Positions 7,549-15,178 of a stretch of 34,635 bases of DNA are shown in pieces. The position numbers were made by a program, and so were the translations under genes. The notes beneath the pieces were generated by a model. That model saw only the letters and a list, made by a program, of their open reading frames with translations. It did no database searches and was not told the origin of the DNA. Within the stretch, counting starts at the first letter, position 1. Each line of letters opens with the position of its first letter. The stretch spans positions 1-34,635 of the forward strand of contig CALDQK010000071.1 in assembly GCA_937911525.1 (NCBI GenBank), written 5' to 3'. Source of the DNA: an uncultured bacterium (GTDB lineage: Bacteria > Planctomycetota > J058).

Positions 7549-7797
7549 ATGACGATCAACGACCCCCGCGGCCGCCGAAAGGCCAAGCTGAGCGTCAGGG
7601 ACGGCCTGCTGCTCTACGTGCGCCACATCGGCACCAGCCCCTTCACGGAGCGCACCGAGGAGCTGCGCAAGCTCGACGCCTGCGCTGCCCCCTCCAGGGA
7701 AGCGCTGATCCGCTGGGGCGACGAAGGCGGCCAGCTCTACGTCTCGACTGCCGCTCACGCCGACCTGCCCGATCGCTCCCCCGCTCCGCCGCGATAA
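7549..7797 (+). CDS. Small hypothetical protein, 82 aa
   Basis: I do not recognise the family. The gene is supported by a near-ideal ribosome site, AAAGGAGG at 7535-7542, six bases before the ATG, and by back-to-back TAA TGA stops. The protein starts basic (DPRGRRKAKL), has a hydrophobic strand (LLLYVRH), then a helical acidic stretch (ERTEELRKLDA), then LIRWGDEGGQLYVS, and ends Pro-rich. There is no signal peptide or membrane helix. It sits between the kinase and a tRNA gene and starts ~70 bases after the twin palindromes, so it may be separately controlled. Confidence 0.65.
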   Translation: MTINDPRGRRKAKLSVRDGLLLYVRHIGTSPFTERTEELRKLDACAAPSREALIRWGDEGGQLYVSTAAHADLPDRSPAPPR

Positions 7798-7803
7798 TGA
7801 CGC

Positions 7804-7831
7804 TTGCACCCGCGAGGCCCTGGTCTATGAT
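7804..7831 (+). promoter_or_regulatory. Sigma-70-type promoter for tRNA-Ala
   Basis: TTGCAC (7804-7809) and TATGAT (7826-7831) are separated by 16 bases and lie 13 bases before the tRNA 5' end. This is close to the housekeeping consensus TTGACA/TATAAT and is the clearest promoter in the window. The -35 box begins seven bases after the small gene's stop. Confidence 0.75.
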
Positions 7832-7844
7832 CTGGGCCTTCTGC

Positions 7845-7917
7845 GGGGCTGTAGCTCAGCTGGGAGAGCGATACGTTCGCAACGTATAGGTCAGGGGTTC
7901 GAGTCCCCTCAGCTCCA
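7845..7917 (+). tRNA. tRNA-Ala, anticodon CGC
   Basis: A complete 73-base cloverleaf. Acceptor GGGGCTG pairs with CAGCTCC (one G-U). D-arm stem is GCTC/GAGC. Anticodon stem ATACG/CGTAT holds loop TTCGCAA with anticodon CGC at 34-36, reading GCG (alanine). T-arm is AGGGG-TTCGAGT-CCCCT and the discriminator base is A. The 3' CCA is not encoded and must be added. It has its own promoter and terminator, so it is a stand-alone transcription unit. No integrase gene or att-like repeat is seen nearby. Confidence 0.97.
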
Positions 7918-7924
7918 ACGCGAT

Positions 7925-7962
7925 AAGCGCCGAAGTCCACTGGGCTTTGGCGCTTTTGCTTT
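7925..7962 (+). terminator. Intrinsic terminator of tRNA-Ala
   Basis: AAGCGCC at 7925-7931 pairs with GGCGCTT at 7949-7955. The stem continues inwards through a G-U pair and AAGTCC/GGGCTT (7933-7938/7942-7947), giving a fourteen-pair helix with a three-base loop. It is followed by TTGCTTT. This is the only classical rho-independent terminator found in the window. Confidence 0.9.
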
Positions 7963-8028
7963 GGTTCAGCGAAGTCTGGGGACCCCAAGACCCGGCGAAT
8001 GGGACCGACGCTGACACCCTCACGCTGC

Positions 8029-8071
8029 GCAGAGCGCAGAGCCTGCCCTGCCGTCTTCGGCCACGCTCTGC
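8029..8071 (-). terminator. Hairpin after the DUF3370-like gene
   Basis: GCAGAGCG (8029-8036) pairs with CGCTCTGC (8064-8071), enclosing a smaller GCCG-TCTT-CGGC hairpin (8050-8061). It lies directly downstream of the - strand stop at 8073. There is no U-tract, so its action as a terminator is uncertain. Confidence 0.35.
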
Positions 8072-8072
8072 C

Positions 8073-9704
8073 TCACCCCGCAGGCTCGACGCGCAGTCGC
8101 AGGATCACCGGCGCGGTGTTGTTGGCCGCGTAGACGCAGCGGAGGGTGACCAGGCGCGCGCTCCCAGGCGGGACTTCGACCTGGAACAGGGGCTCCTCGC
8201 TGCGGGCGCCCATGCGCAAGCTAGCACGCGCCCAGCGGCGCTCCAGCCCGGCGGGCCCCTGCACCAGCAGCTCGAAACCCTGACGCAGGGCGCGCGCCGA
8301 CCCGTGGCCCTCGCAATCGACCAGGAGCGAGACGCGTTGGGGCGAGCGCGTCGGGTTACGCAGGGCCCCGCGGAGCGCGAAGGTCCCGCCGTAGTTGCCC
8401 CAGCTCCGATAGGCCGAGTCCGGCAAGCGCGCCAGGAGCGGCGCGCTCTGCGCCCGCCCCGTCGCCCCGAGCTTGGCGTTCCAGCGGAAGGCGCGCTCCT
8501 CCCCCGGGTGGGTCAGGAAGAGCTCGCCCCGCGCGTCGTTGCTCACCCGCCCCTCCCAGTGGCTGGACGCCACGATCCCGCTCACGCGCCCGAAGATCAG
8601 CGCGCCGGAGGTCGCGGTTGGCGGACTGGGCGCGCGGTCGTGCTGGCTGCGCGCGGCACGCCGTGCCCTGCGCAGCGCCGTCCGAACCCTCTTCAGGTCG
8701 GGCTGGGGGCCGGGGAGGTAGAGCACGGCGGCGGCGACGCGGCCGCGGGCGACCAGGTGGGCGTGGGTCATTCGCTCCTCGCGCGAGCGCAGGGGGCGCA
8801 GCGAAAGCAGCGTCGCCTCCCCTGCAGCGAGAGCGCGCGCGCGCGCTCCCGCGACCTGACCCTGGAGCGCCGCTGTGGCGGCCGCCTCGCCCGGACCAGA
8901 GGAGCGCCCGCTCCCCGGCTCGACGATCGCCGCGGCGGCTCCCCAGCCCAGGTCGGTGTAGGGCGCCTCGCGGGTCGAAGCGCTCGAGAGCGCACGCACC
9001 TCGATCGTGGCCGTCGAGCGACCGACGTTGCAGAGGACCACGGCCTGCCAGATCCGCCGGCCGGTGCGGTTCTGGTTGGACACGAAGATTCGAAAGGGGC
9101 CCTCGAAGGGGTGATCGAGGTGGACGCCCGGGTCTGCCCGGCCTGCGGGGGGCAAGGTCGAGACCACGATCGCGCCCTCCGGCGGGACCGCGGTCAGGAT
9201 CTCTGGGTGGTTGGCGTTCAGCTGGGGCCACGACTGCGCGTCCGCGCCAAAGCGACCTGCCAAGACCTCGATCCCGCCTGACGGCTGCTTCGCCGCCGAG
9301 ACGGAGCCCTCTCGGACGAACACCGCCCGCTGGCTGCTCCCCCGCTCGCGCCAGCTGCCAAGCAGAAGGTCACCCAGGCGCCGGAAGGTCGCTTCGCCCA
9401 CCTCGCTGCTGGACCGCCCCTCCAGGGCGTCCGCGGCGCCGCGCAATGTGCCCATGGAGACCACCACCGTGTCGCTCTGAACGCGCGCTCTGCCTTCCCA
9501 GACTGGGCGTCCGCGGGGGCCACCCAGCAGACCGACCGCCCGCCAGCCCTCAGGCTCCACTCGAGAGAAACGAAGCGCGTCGACGCTCGCCGGACCAACG
9601 CGCCCCGACTCGCGCAGGGACCAGCTCCCCTCGAGCTCCCCCGCGGCCGCGGGCAGAGCGAGCACCAGCGAGAGCAAAGCCGGCGCGAGAGCGTCGTGGG
9701 GCAT
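8073..9704 (-). CDS. Secreted DUF3370-like protein
   Basis: 543 residues from the ATG at 9704, chosen because AGGAGG lies four bases upstream and a signal peptide follows directly (ALLSLVLALPAAAG). An earlier GTG/ATG eight codons upstream would spoil the signal. Residues ~30-150 are a beta-rich domain I do not recognise. The following ~380 residues resemble DUF3370, a family best known from cyanobacteria: LNANHPEILTAVPPEG, STLPPAG, HLDHPFEG, then VVLCNVGRSTATIEV, and late SWGNYGGTFALRG with a final beta strand. DUF3370 has no established activity; the protein is probably periplasmic or surface located. It is a monocistronic - strand gene facing the tRNA unit. The family call rests on motif order only. 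Confidence 0.78.
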   Translation of the reverse strand: MPHDALAPALLSLVLALPAAAGELEGSWSLRESGRVGPASVDALRFSRVEPEGWRAVGLLGGPRGRPVWEGRARVQSDTVVVSMGTLRGAADALEGRSSSEVGEATFRRLGDLLLGSWRERGSSQRAVFVREGSVSAAKQPSGGIEVLAGRFGADAQSWPQLNANHPEILTAVPPEGAIVVSTLPPAGRADPGVHLDHPFEGPFRIFVSNQNRTGRRIWQAVVLCNVGRSTATIEVRALSSASTREAPYTDLGWGAAAAIVEPGSGRSSGPGEAAATAALQGQVAGARARALAAGEATLLSLRPLRSREERMTHAHLVARGRVAAAVLYLPGPQPDLKRVRTALRRARRAARSQHDRAPSPPTATSGALIFGRVSGIVASSHWEGRVSNDARGELFLTHPGEERAFRWNAKLGATGRAQSAPLLARLPDSAYRSWGNYGGTFALRGALRNPTRSPQRVSLLVDCEGHGSARALRQGFELLVQGPAGLERRWARASLRMGARSEEPLFQVEVPPGSARLVTLRCVYAANNTAPVILRLRVEPAG

Positions 9705-9890
9705 GGGTCCTCCTGATCCGATGACCAAGGCTGAGCACCTTTGGTGCCCGACCTAAGCGACGTCGCGGCGAGGGACTCCGTCTCACCCGTCCAATCCCTG
9801 CGACAGCCTGAGCTAGAGCACCGTCTTGTCCGGGTCGGCCGGATCGCCGAACCGTGGCGGGGTGGGCTCGCGGACAGCGTCGCTCCTCGC

Positions 9891-11090
9891 TCAGGCGAGC
9901 AGGAGCAGCGTGGCCTGCAGCCCGCCCGCCGCTGCCCCGAGCGCCGCGCCGATCGCGGTCAGCTTCCACTCCTCGGCCTGGAACACGGGGCGTAGGACGC
10001 TTACGAACTCCCGCGGCGAGAGGGCCTCCAGCCGCTCGCGCAGGGTCCGCTCCAGCTCGAGGCGCTCCTCGAGGTAGGGCTCGAGGAGCGGGGGCAGCTC
10101 GGGGACGATCGCGCCGATGCTGGCTGAGACCTCGCCCCTGAGCGCCTCGCCTCCCCAGGCTCTCAGGGCCAGCCGCAACGCGGGCGACGCTCCCCGCCCC
10201 CAGCGCTCGAGCTGCCGCGCGCTGCGCGCCTCGACCTCTGCCCCGAGCTCGTCCAAGGGCAGCGCAGCGATCAGGCGTGGGGCGCTCAAGACACGCTCGG
10301 CGAAGAAGGCTGCGTAGGCGGCGCTGACCTCGGCCTGGCGCTCCAGGAACAGCCCTCGCACCCGCCAAGGACCGAGCTGGACTGCCTCGACCGGCGCGAA
10401 CACGAGCCACAGCGCGAGCCAGTTGGTCGCCCCGCCGGTGAGCGCTCCTACGAGCGGAAAGAGCCAGGCGGGCTGGCCGACCGTGACCCAGGCCAAGAGC
10501 TGGAGCAAGCCGAGCAGGAAACCGCACACCAGCCCCGTCAGGATCACGAAGCGGAACTCCGCCGCGCCGCAGCGGCGGAAGAGCTCGCCCAGCAGGGCCC
10601 GGTCGGCGCGGAAGGCCTCCACGATCAGCCGGCGCAGGTCGAGGGTCGTCGTCAGGTCGCGGGCGACCTCGCGCAGGACGCCCTCGACCTGACCGGGCAC
10701 TGCAGCGCGGGCCCGCTCCAGCAGGCGCAGCCGGACTGCACTCGGGAGCGCTCGCCACATCCGCGGGTGGCGCCGGGCCAGCGCCCGCTCCAGCGCGTCG
10801 GCTGCGGCGTCCTGGAACGCTGGCTCTAGCAGCCGCGCTGCCTCCCCCGCGTCCAGGCGCGCGCCCAGTTCGGCCGGGTCGACCAGCCGCTCCAAGAGCA
10901 AGTCCGCGCAGCCGTGGGCCATGACCTCGGCCTGGGCCGGGATCACGCCCTGCCAGCCCAGCGGCCCGAGCCCGCGCCGCTCCAGCGGCTCGAAGAGCAT
11001 CTGAACGGCGAGGAAGTTGGTCCCCCAGCCGATCAACCCGCCCGCGGCTGGGGTCGCCGCCGCGAGCAGGACCTGGGCCAGCTCGAACAC
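9891..11090 (-). CDS. DUF445 family membrane protein
   Basis: 399 residues from a GTG at 11090, eight bases after the stop of the upstream gene and preceded by GAGGGG within that gap. The open frame reaches much further upstream, but that part overlaps the upstream gene and is compositionally a shadow. DUF445 features: an N-terminal membrane segment with IGWGTNFLAVQMLF, a second pair of membrane segments (~185-240) with the related GGATNWLALWLVF, and a C-terminal hydrophobic segment AALGAAAGGLQATLLLL. The middle is helical and Arg/Glu-rich. The family (YheB/YjiN-like) is inner-membrane and functionally unresolved. Tight spacing indicates co-translation with the di-iron protein upstream, so the two may form a functional pair. 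Confidence 0.88.
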   Translation of the reverse strand: MFELAQVLLAAATPAAGGLIGWGTNFLAVQMLFEPLERRGLGPLGWQGVIPAQAEVMAHGCADLLLERLVDPAELGARLDAGEAARLLEPAFQDAAADALERALARRHPRMWRALPSAVRLRLLERARAAVPGQVEGVLREVARDLTTTLDLRRLIVEAFRADRALLGELFRRCGAAEFRFVILTGLVCGFLLGLLQLLAWVTVGQPAWLFPLVGALTGGATNWLALWLVFAPVEAVQLGPWRVRGLFLERQAEVSAAYAAFFAERVLSAPRLIAALPLDELGAEVEARSARQLERWGRGASPALRLALRAWGGEALRGEVSASIGAIVPELPPLLEPYLEERLELERTLRERLEALSPREFVSVLRPVFQAEEWKLTAIGAALGAAAGGLQATLLLLA

Positions 11091-11098
11091 CTCGCCCC

Positions 11099-12232
11099 TC
11101 AGGCCGCCGCGGGGCCGTAGAGCTCGGCCTCGGCGGCCAGCGCTTCGCCGCGGCTGGTCTCGGCAGCGACGAAGTCCCGCCGCTCGTGCCCGGGTCGGCT
11201 GAGGGCGGCGTAGCCGTTGAAGAGCCCGTTCAGGAGGGCCCTCAGCCGCGCGGGGCCGGGCGCCATGTGGAAGCCGACGCGCTCGGAGGTCTGAATCACC
11301 TTGCGCGCCAGGGAGCCGCCGAACTCGAGCGAGTCGATCCCCAGCACGGCCAGGTCCTGCTCGACCTGGACCAGGATCGGCAGCGCAGGGAGGAGCAGGC
11401 TCAGCCTCCTCAGCCGCCGGGCGGGGCTCCAGCGCTGCCAGGGCGTGAGCGGGAACTCGCGCAGGTAGCTCTGCGGGAGCGCGGCGTGGCGCGACTCGTC
11501 CAGGTGGAACAGGCGCAGGATCTCCAGCCCCGGCAGCTCCCCCAGGGCCCCGAACAAGCTGAGCGCGAAGCCCTCCACCAGCACGTTCATCGCGAAGAAC
11601 TTCTCCAGGCCCTTCGACTTGAAGGCCCGCTCCAGCAGGAGGTATTCCCAAGCCGAGAGGCGCGGGACGGGGCACTCGAAGGCCTGGATCAGCTCGCGCA
11701 ATACGACGAAGTGCTTGGCCTCCTCGAAGACCTGCATCGTGAGCGCTGCCCGCCCGCCCGTGCTCTGGACCTCGTTCAGCAGCTCGGCCGAGACCAGCCA
11801 GGCGTAGGCCTCGCCGTGGCCGATCATGGAGAGCACGTTCACCAGCGCCTGCTTCTCGCGCGGGGTGTAGCTGCGCTCGAGCAGGGCCTTGAACTCGGCG
11901 CCCCCGATCCGCTCGCGCTCGACGCGCTCCTGGGCGCTGAGCCCGCGCTCGGCGCTCTCGCTGAGCGTGCGCTCCAGCGCGCTCGCGTCACGGAAGCTGG
12001 ACCAGGAGGCGTGCGTCTCCGCCTTCCAGAGCAAGCGCAGGCTCTTGTCGTAGTGCCGCTTGCGAAGCCGCTCCTGCTCGCCCCCCAAGAACTCGTAGCT
12101 CAGGTCGTCGTAGGGGGCCTTGCGTCCGCGCAGACCCAGGCGCTCCTTCAGCCGGTCGAAGGCCCGCAGGCCCCGGTCGAAGGGGCGCTCGAGCCGGTCG
12201 TGCAGGCGCGGGGGGATCGCTTCGCTCGTCAT
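11099..12232 (-). CDS. Ferritin-like di-iron carboxylate protein
   Basis: 377 residues; ATG at 12232 preceded by AGGAG seven bases upstream. All four helix motifs of a di-iron carboxylate bundle are present in order and with normal spacing: E141 (GHGEAYAW), E171-A-K-H174 (FEEAKHF), E220 (VLVEGFAL) and E246-S-R-H249 (DESRHA). This supports two bound metals and oxygen chemistry such as oxidase, hydroxylase or N-oxygenase activity, as in R2-like oxidases or AurF-type enzymes; the substrate cannot be told. The ~100 N-terminal residues are basic and helical. There is no signal peptide, so it is cytoplasmic, though a hydrophobic stretch near residue 280 (LSLLLPALPILV) could contact membrane. The gene leads a two-gene operon with the DUF445 membrane protein. 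Confidence 0.88.
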   Translation of the reverse strand: MTSEAIPPRLHDRLERPFDRGLRAFDRLKERLGLRGRKAPYDDLSYEFLGGEQERLRKRHYDKSLRLLWKAETHASWSSFRDASALERTLSESAERGLSAQERVERERIGGAEFKALLERSYTPREKQALVNVLSMIGHGEAYAWLVSAELLNEVQSTGGRAALTMQVFEEAKHFVVLRELIQAFECPVPRLSAWEYLLLERAFKSKGLEKFFAMNVLVEGFALSLFGALGELPGLEILRLFHLDESRHAALPQSYLREFPLTPWQRWSPARRLRRLSLLLPALPILVQVEQDLAVLGIDSLEFGGSLARKVIQTSERVGFHMAPGPARLRALLNGLFNGYAALSRPGHERRDFVAAETSRGEALAAEAELYGPAAA

Positions 12233-12757
12233 GGGTTTGCTCCTGGAGATGAAGCGGCAGCAACTGGGGGGCCGAGCTGCAACCCACGCCTGCGACGCGC
12301 GACTTCCTCCCGTCTTGGCGCTCCGTCACGCGCGCTCACCGAGTTGTCATGGGGAGGCGACAGTCAGCGCGCGCGGCGCTCGACGAGCTCTCGCGCGCTC
12401 CCCTGGCGAGGGCTGCCTCGCCCGCCAGCGCGCGGCCTTCGCCTTCGCCGTGGCGGAACGCAGGCTCGGGTCCGTGGCGAGCGCCGTCGTCAGGACCTGC
12501 TCATCGGGGCAGCAGGCCGAGAGCACGCTGGGTCCCACCCATGGCAGGGCCTGCCTGGCGAGCTCCTGGACGAGGCTCGTCGCCCGCTGGCTGCGCAGCA
12601 CTGAGCGAGGGCCGCTCGAGCGCCTCCTGTCACCCGGGCTGAACGGCCTGTCGCAGGCTTTGGACGGTGGGACCGACGGCGCCCTGCGCGCACGGTCCTC
12701 GTTGGGCTTATCCCCGGCACCCCCTGTGCCTGGCCATGGGCAACAAAGGAGGAGTCC
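12233..12757. other. 525-base divergent intergenic region
   Basis: It separates the di-iron operon (-) from the PrcB/CBM20 gene (+), so promoters for both should be here. I find no open frame with a convincing ribosome site. A - strand frame ending at 12347 reads protein-like near its end (SLVQELARQALPWVG) but has no clear start and overlaps the + strand gene upstream. No strong hairpin or sigma-70 pair stands out. The + strand gene's ribosome site (AAAGGAGG) is at its right edge. Confidence 0.5.
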
Positions 12758-14953
12758 ATGAGACTCGACGTCCAAAGAAGCGCGGCGGTGGTCGCATTGA
12801 TCTTGGCGCTGGCGCCTGGAGCCGACGCCTATCCCGTCCCCTTCACCGAGCTCTCCAGCGGAACGCAGGCGCCCGCCGCGCTGCCGTCCGGGGCCTACGT
12901 CCTGCGCTCCCAGGCAGACCTGGGCCGCTATGGCCTGGAGGCCCTCGTCCCGCCCGGACGGATCGACTGGAGCCAGGAGTTGATGGTGGCGTTGGCGAGC
13001 GACACCAAGCCGACCCATGGCTACTCGATCGAGGTCGCGTCAGCCCGGCGCACGTCCTACCAGGGGCGCCCGGTGATCCTGGTCCGCTACGGGGAGGTCG
13101 CGCCCCAGCCGGGGGTGCCGCTGGCAGCGGCGCAGACCCGCCCCTATCAGCTCGTCAAGCTCCGTCGCGGGGGCGAGCTCGTCCTCGAGCCGGTCGATCC
13201 GGCCGGCACCTCGCCGCAGCCCAGCCCCGCCCCCGCGCCTGCCCCGCCGGGCGACGGCTCGCTCCCCTTCAGCATCCTCGCCAGCGGACCGCAGGCCGAC
13301 GCGACCTTGCCCGCGGGGACCTCGGTGGTCCACTCCCTGGCGGACCTGCGCCGCTACGGGATCCAGCCGAGCGGGATCTGGACCCAGATCGACTGGGACG
13401 ATGAGATGGCTCTGATCCTCGTGGGCGACACCAAGCGGACCCTGGGCCACTCGATCGGCGTGGAGTCGATCAAGCTCGAGGTCGAGACGCCGCCCACCGG
13501 AGCCGCCGGGGTCCGGATCGTGGCCGTGGTCCGTTACCGCGAGCGCGCCCCGCGCCCCGGGACGATCCTCGCTCCGGCCCTGAGTCGGCCCTACCAGGTC
13601 GTCAAGTTGGCCCGGCGCGGCGGCGCGGTCGAGTTCCGCCGTGTGGGAGCCGAGCTGGCGCCAGAGCGCCTGAGCGGGCGCGTGAGCGTGAAGGGCAAGG
13701 AGGTAGCGGTCGGCGGTGAGCGCGTGATCCCCGCGAGCTTTGCGGCCCGGCTCCGCTCCTTGAACGGCTTGATCGTGACCCTGGAGGGGCAGAGCCACGG
13801 ATCGAGCTTCGCGGGCGAGCGCGTCCTCTCGCCGCAGATGCGGCGCGCGGCGGGCACCGTCGCCACGCGGCCGGGCTCCCAGGGGGTCGTCCTGCAGCGG
13901 CGCGGAGCGCCGAACCTGCCGCCCTTGGAGCTGGAGGGTCCGCTGACCAGGCTGCTCCCGGTAGGCGAGGAGATCGGCCTGCGCGGCTGGCTCGACGACC
14001 AGGTCAGCCCTGCGCGGCTGCACGTCGTGGCGCTGCTGGCACGGGCCAAGGGTCACTCGGTCCTCCTGCCCCTGGGCCGGGTCCGCCCCGGTGAGCTGAT
14101 CGAGGTCAGCGCGGGCCGGGCCGGCTTCTGGCAGGTCACGACCCCCCAGGGGAGCAGCGGCTGGATGCGTCGCGAGAACGCCGAGCTGATCTCGCCGCCC
14201 GCGCGAGCGGCCGCGGTCCGGGGCGCCGCCGGCGCGCTGCGGGGGGCCCCTCCGGTCCGCGGAGCCGCCCCCCGCGCGACCGGGTCCGCCAGCACCAGCG
14301 CCGCGGCCAGCGCTGGCGCCACCAGCGCCGCGGCCAGCGCCCCCGCCCTCCCCGCGAGCGGCGCCAAGGGGACGATCGTGCTGCGCGTCTACCGCCAGGC
14401 CTACCAGGACGGCGGCCTGATCAAGCGTCCTTACTCTGGCGTGGGCGTGTTCCTGGACGGCAACTCGCCCCGGGGCGGACCGCCGGCGGACGGGCACACG
14501 AGCGGCGGCGTGGTCAGCTTCGAGCTCGAGGCCGGCCCGCACACCGTCTCCTTCTCCCAGATGACCAGCAGCCACTCGGTGTTCTACAGCCCGACCTTCT
14601 CCTTCACGGTCGAGGCTGGCCAGCGCCGCGAGCAGGAGATCGTGCTCCAGCCGGCCAGCACGAGGATCGTCGCGAACACCGCCACCCGTCCCGGCGAGGC
14701 GCTCTTCGTGACCGGCGCCACCGACCTGCTCGGTAACTGGCGCACCGCCTACCGGCTGACCCCTGGCCCGGACGGCTGGAGCTACACGGGCAAGCTGCCG
14801 CTGGGCCTGCGCTACAAGCTCCTGCGGGGCCCCTGGATCGCGGGCGACACCACCCCGATTCACGGCGGCCTGACCTGGGAGCGTGGCTCCAACCGGGCCG
14901 TTCGGTCCGAGCTCGACTGGCAGCCGAACCGCGTCAGCCCCGCCTTCGACTGA
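12758..14953 (+). CDS. Secreted multidomain protein: two PrcB-like domains, SH3-like segment, CBM20-like domain
   Basis: 731 residues; ATG with AAAGGAGGAG just upstream. A signal peptide covers ~1-24 (VVALILALAPGADA). Two homologous ~120-residue units follow (~28-148 and ~168-300), each with the PrcB C-terminal pattern: SLADL-type strand, ID W..E, T.GHSI or THGYSIEV, VRY.E.AP.PG, then RPYQ.VKL. PrcB is a protease-associated protein of Treponema and this fold is common in secreted proteins. Next come an OB/SH3-like stretch (~440-480, LIEVSAGRAGFWQVT, SSGWMRRENAE), an Ala/Ser-rich linker (~500-540) with a 27-base direct repeat, and an Ig/transthyretin-like domain (~545-640, YSGVGVFLDG). The end (~645-731) has CBM20 starch-binding hallmarks: FVTGATDLLGNW, LPLGLRYKLL and TWERGSNR. 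A role in surface polysaccharide binding is likely. No catalytic domain is seen. Confidence 0.82.
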   Translation: MRLDVQRSAAVVALILALAPGADAYPVPFTELSSGTQAPAALPSGAYVLRSQADLGRYGLEALVPPGRIDWSQELMVALASDTKPTHGYSIEVASARRTSYQGRPVILVRYGEVAPQPGVPLAAAQTRPYQLVKLRRGGELVLEPVDPAGTSPQPSPAPAPAPPGDGSLPFSILASGPQADATLPAGTSVVHSLADLRRYGIQPSGIWTQIDWDDEMALILVGDTKRTLGHSIGVESIKLEVETPPTGAAGVRIVAVVRYRERAPRPGTILAPALSRPYQVVKLARRGGAVEFRRVGAELAPERLSGRVSVKGKEVAVGGERVIPASFAARLRSLNGLIVTLEGQSHGSSFAGERVLSPQMRRAAGTVATRPGSQGVVLQRRGAPNLPPLELEGPLTRLLPVGEEIGLRGWLDDQVSPARLHVVALLARAKGHSVLLPLGRVRPGELIEVSAGRAGFWQVTTPQGSSGWMRRENAELISPPARAAAVRGAAGALRGAPPVRGAAPRATGSASTSAAASAGATSAAASAPALPASGAKGTIVLRVYRQAYQDGGLIKRPYSGVGVFLDGNSPRGGPPADGHTSGGVVSFELEAGPHTVSFSQMTSSHSVFYSPTFSFTVEAGQRREQEIVLQPASTRIVANTATRPGEALFVTGATDLLGNWRTAYRLTPGPDGWSYTGKLPLGLRYKLLRGPWIAGDTTPIHGGLTWERGSNRAVRSELDWQPNRVSPAFD
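14294..14340 (+). repeat. Short in-frame direct repeat in Ala/Ser linker
   Basis: The same twenty bases occur at 14294-14313 and 14321-14340, 27 bases apart and therefore in frame. They encode the linker motif TSAAAS twice. Length variation between strains would be expected here. Confidence 0.7.
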
Positions 14954-15047
14954 AGGGCGAGCCAAGCGTGAGGGACAGGGGTCGGCCGGACGAACGAAGC
15001 GACCCTTCGAACGCTGGCTCGAGCGAAGGAAGGGCCGCCCCCCCAGC

Positions 15048-15077
15048 CAGCGAGCGCCGCGCGAGCGGCGCTCGCTG
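15048..15077. terminator. Perfect hairpin between convergent genes
   Basis: CAGCGAGCGCCG (15048-15059) pairs fully with CGGCGCTCGCTG (15066-15077). An inner C-G pair closes a GCGA (GNRA-type) tetraloop, for thirteen pairs in total. It lies between the + strand stop at 14953 and the - strand stop at 15179, as expected for a shared bidirectional terminator. No U-tract follows on either strand. Confidence 0.6.
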
Positions 15078-15178
15078 CACGTTCAGGAGGACGAAGGCGC
15101 CTCCTCGACCCGTCGCGCCCGCCCTGCGACGCGCCGCGCAGAGCGGACTGCCCTCTCTCATCAGCCGAAGGCCCTCGC

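Noticed and set aside
7845-7962. tRNA as an integration site for a mobile element
   Set aside because: No integrase, no repeat of the tRNA 3' end and no composition change nearby; the unit is complete with its own terminator.
11091-11675. N-terminal extension of the DUF445 frame
   Set aside because: It overlaps the di-iron gene, reads as low-complexity Arg/Ala/Pro and is replaced by a GTG with suitable spacing after the upstream stop.
12347-13018. - strand frame across the divergent region
   Set aside because: It overlaps the start and signal peptide of the + strand PrcB gene and has no ribosome site; only its last part looks protein-like.
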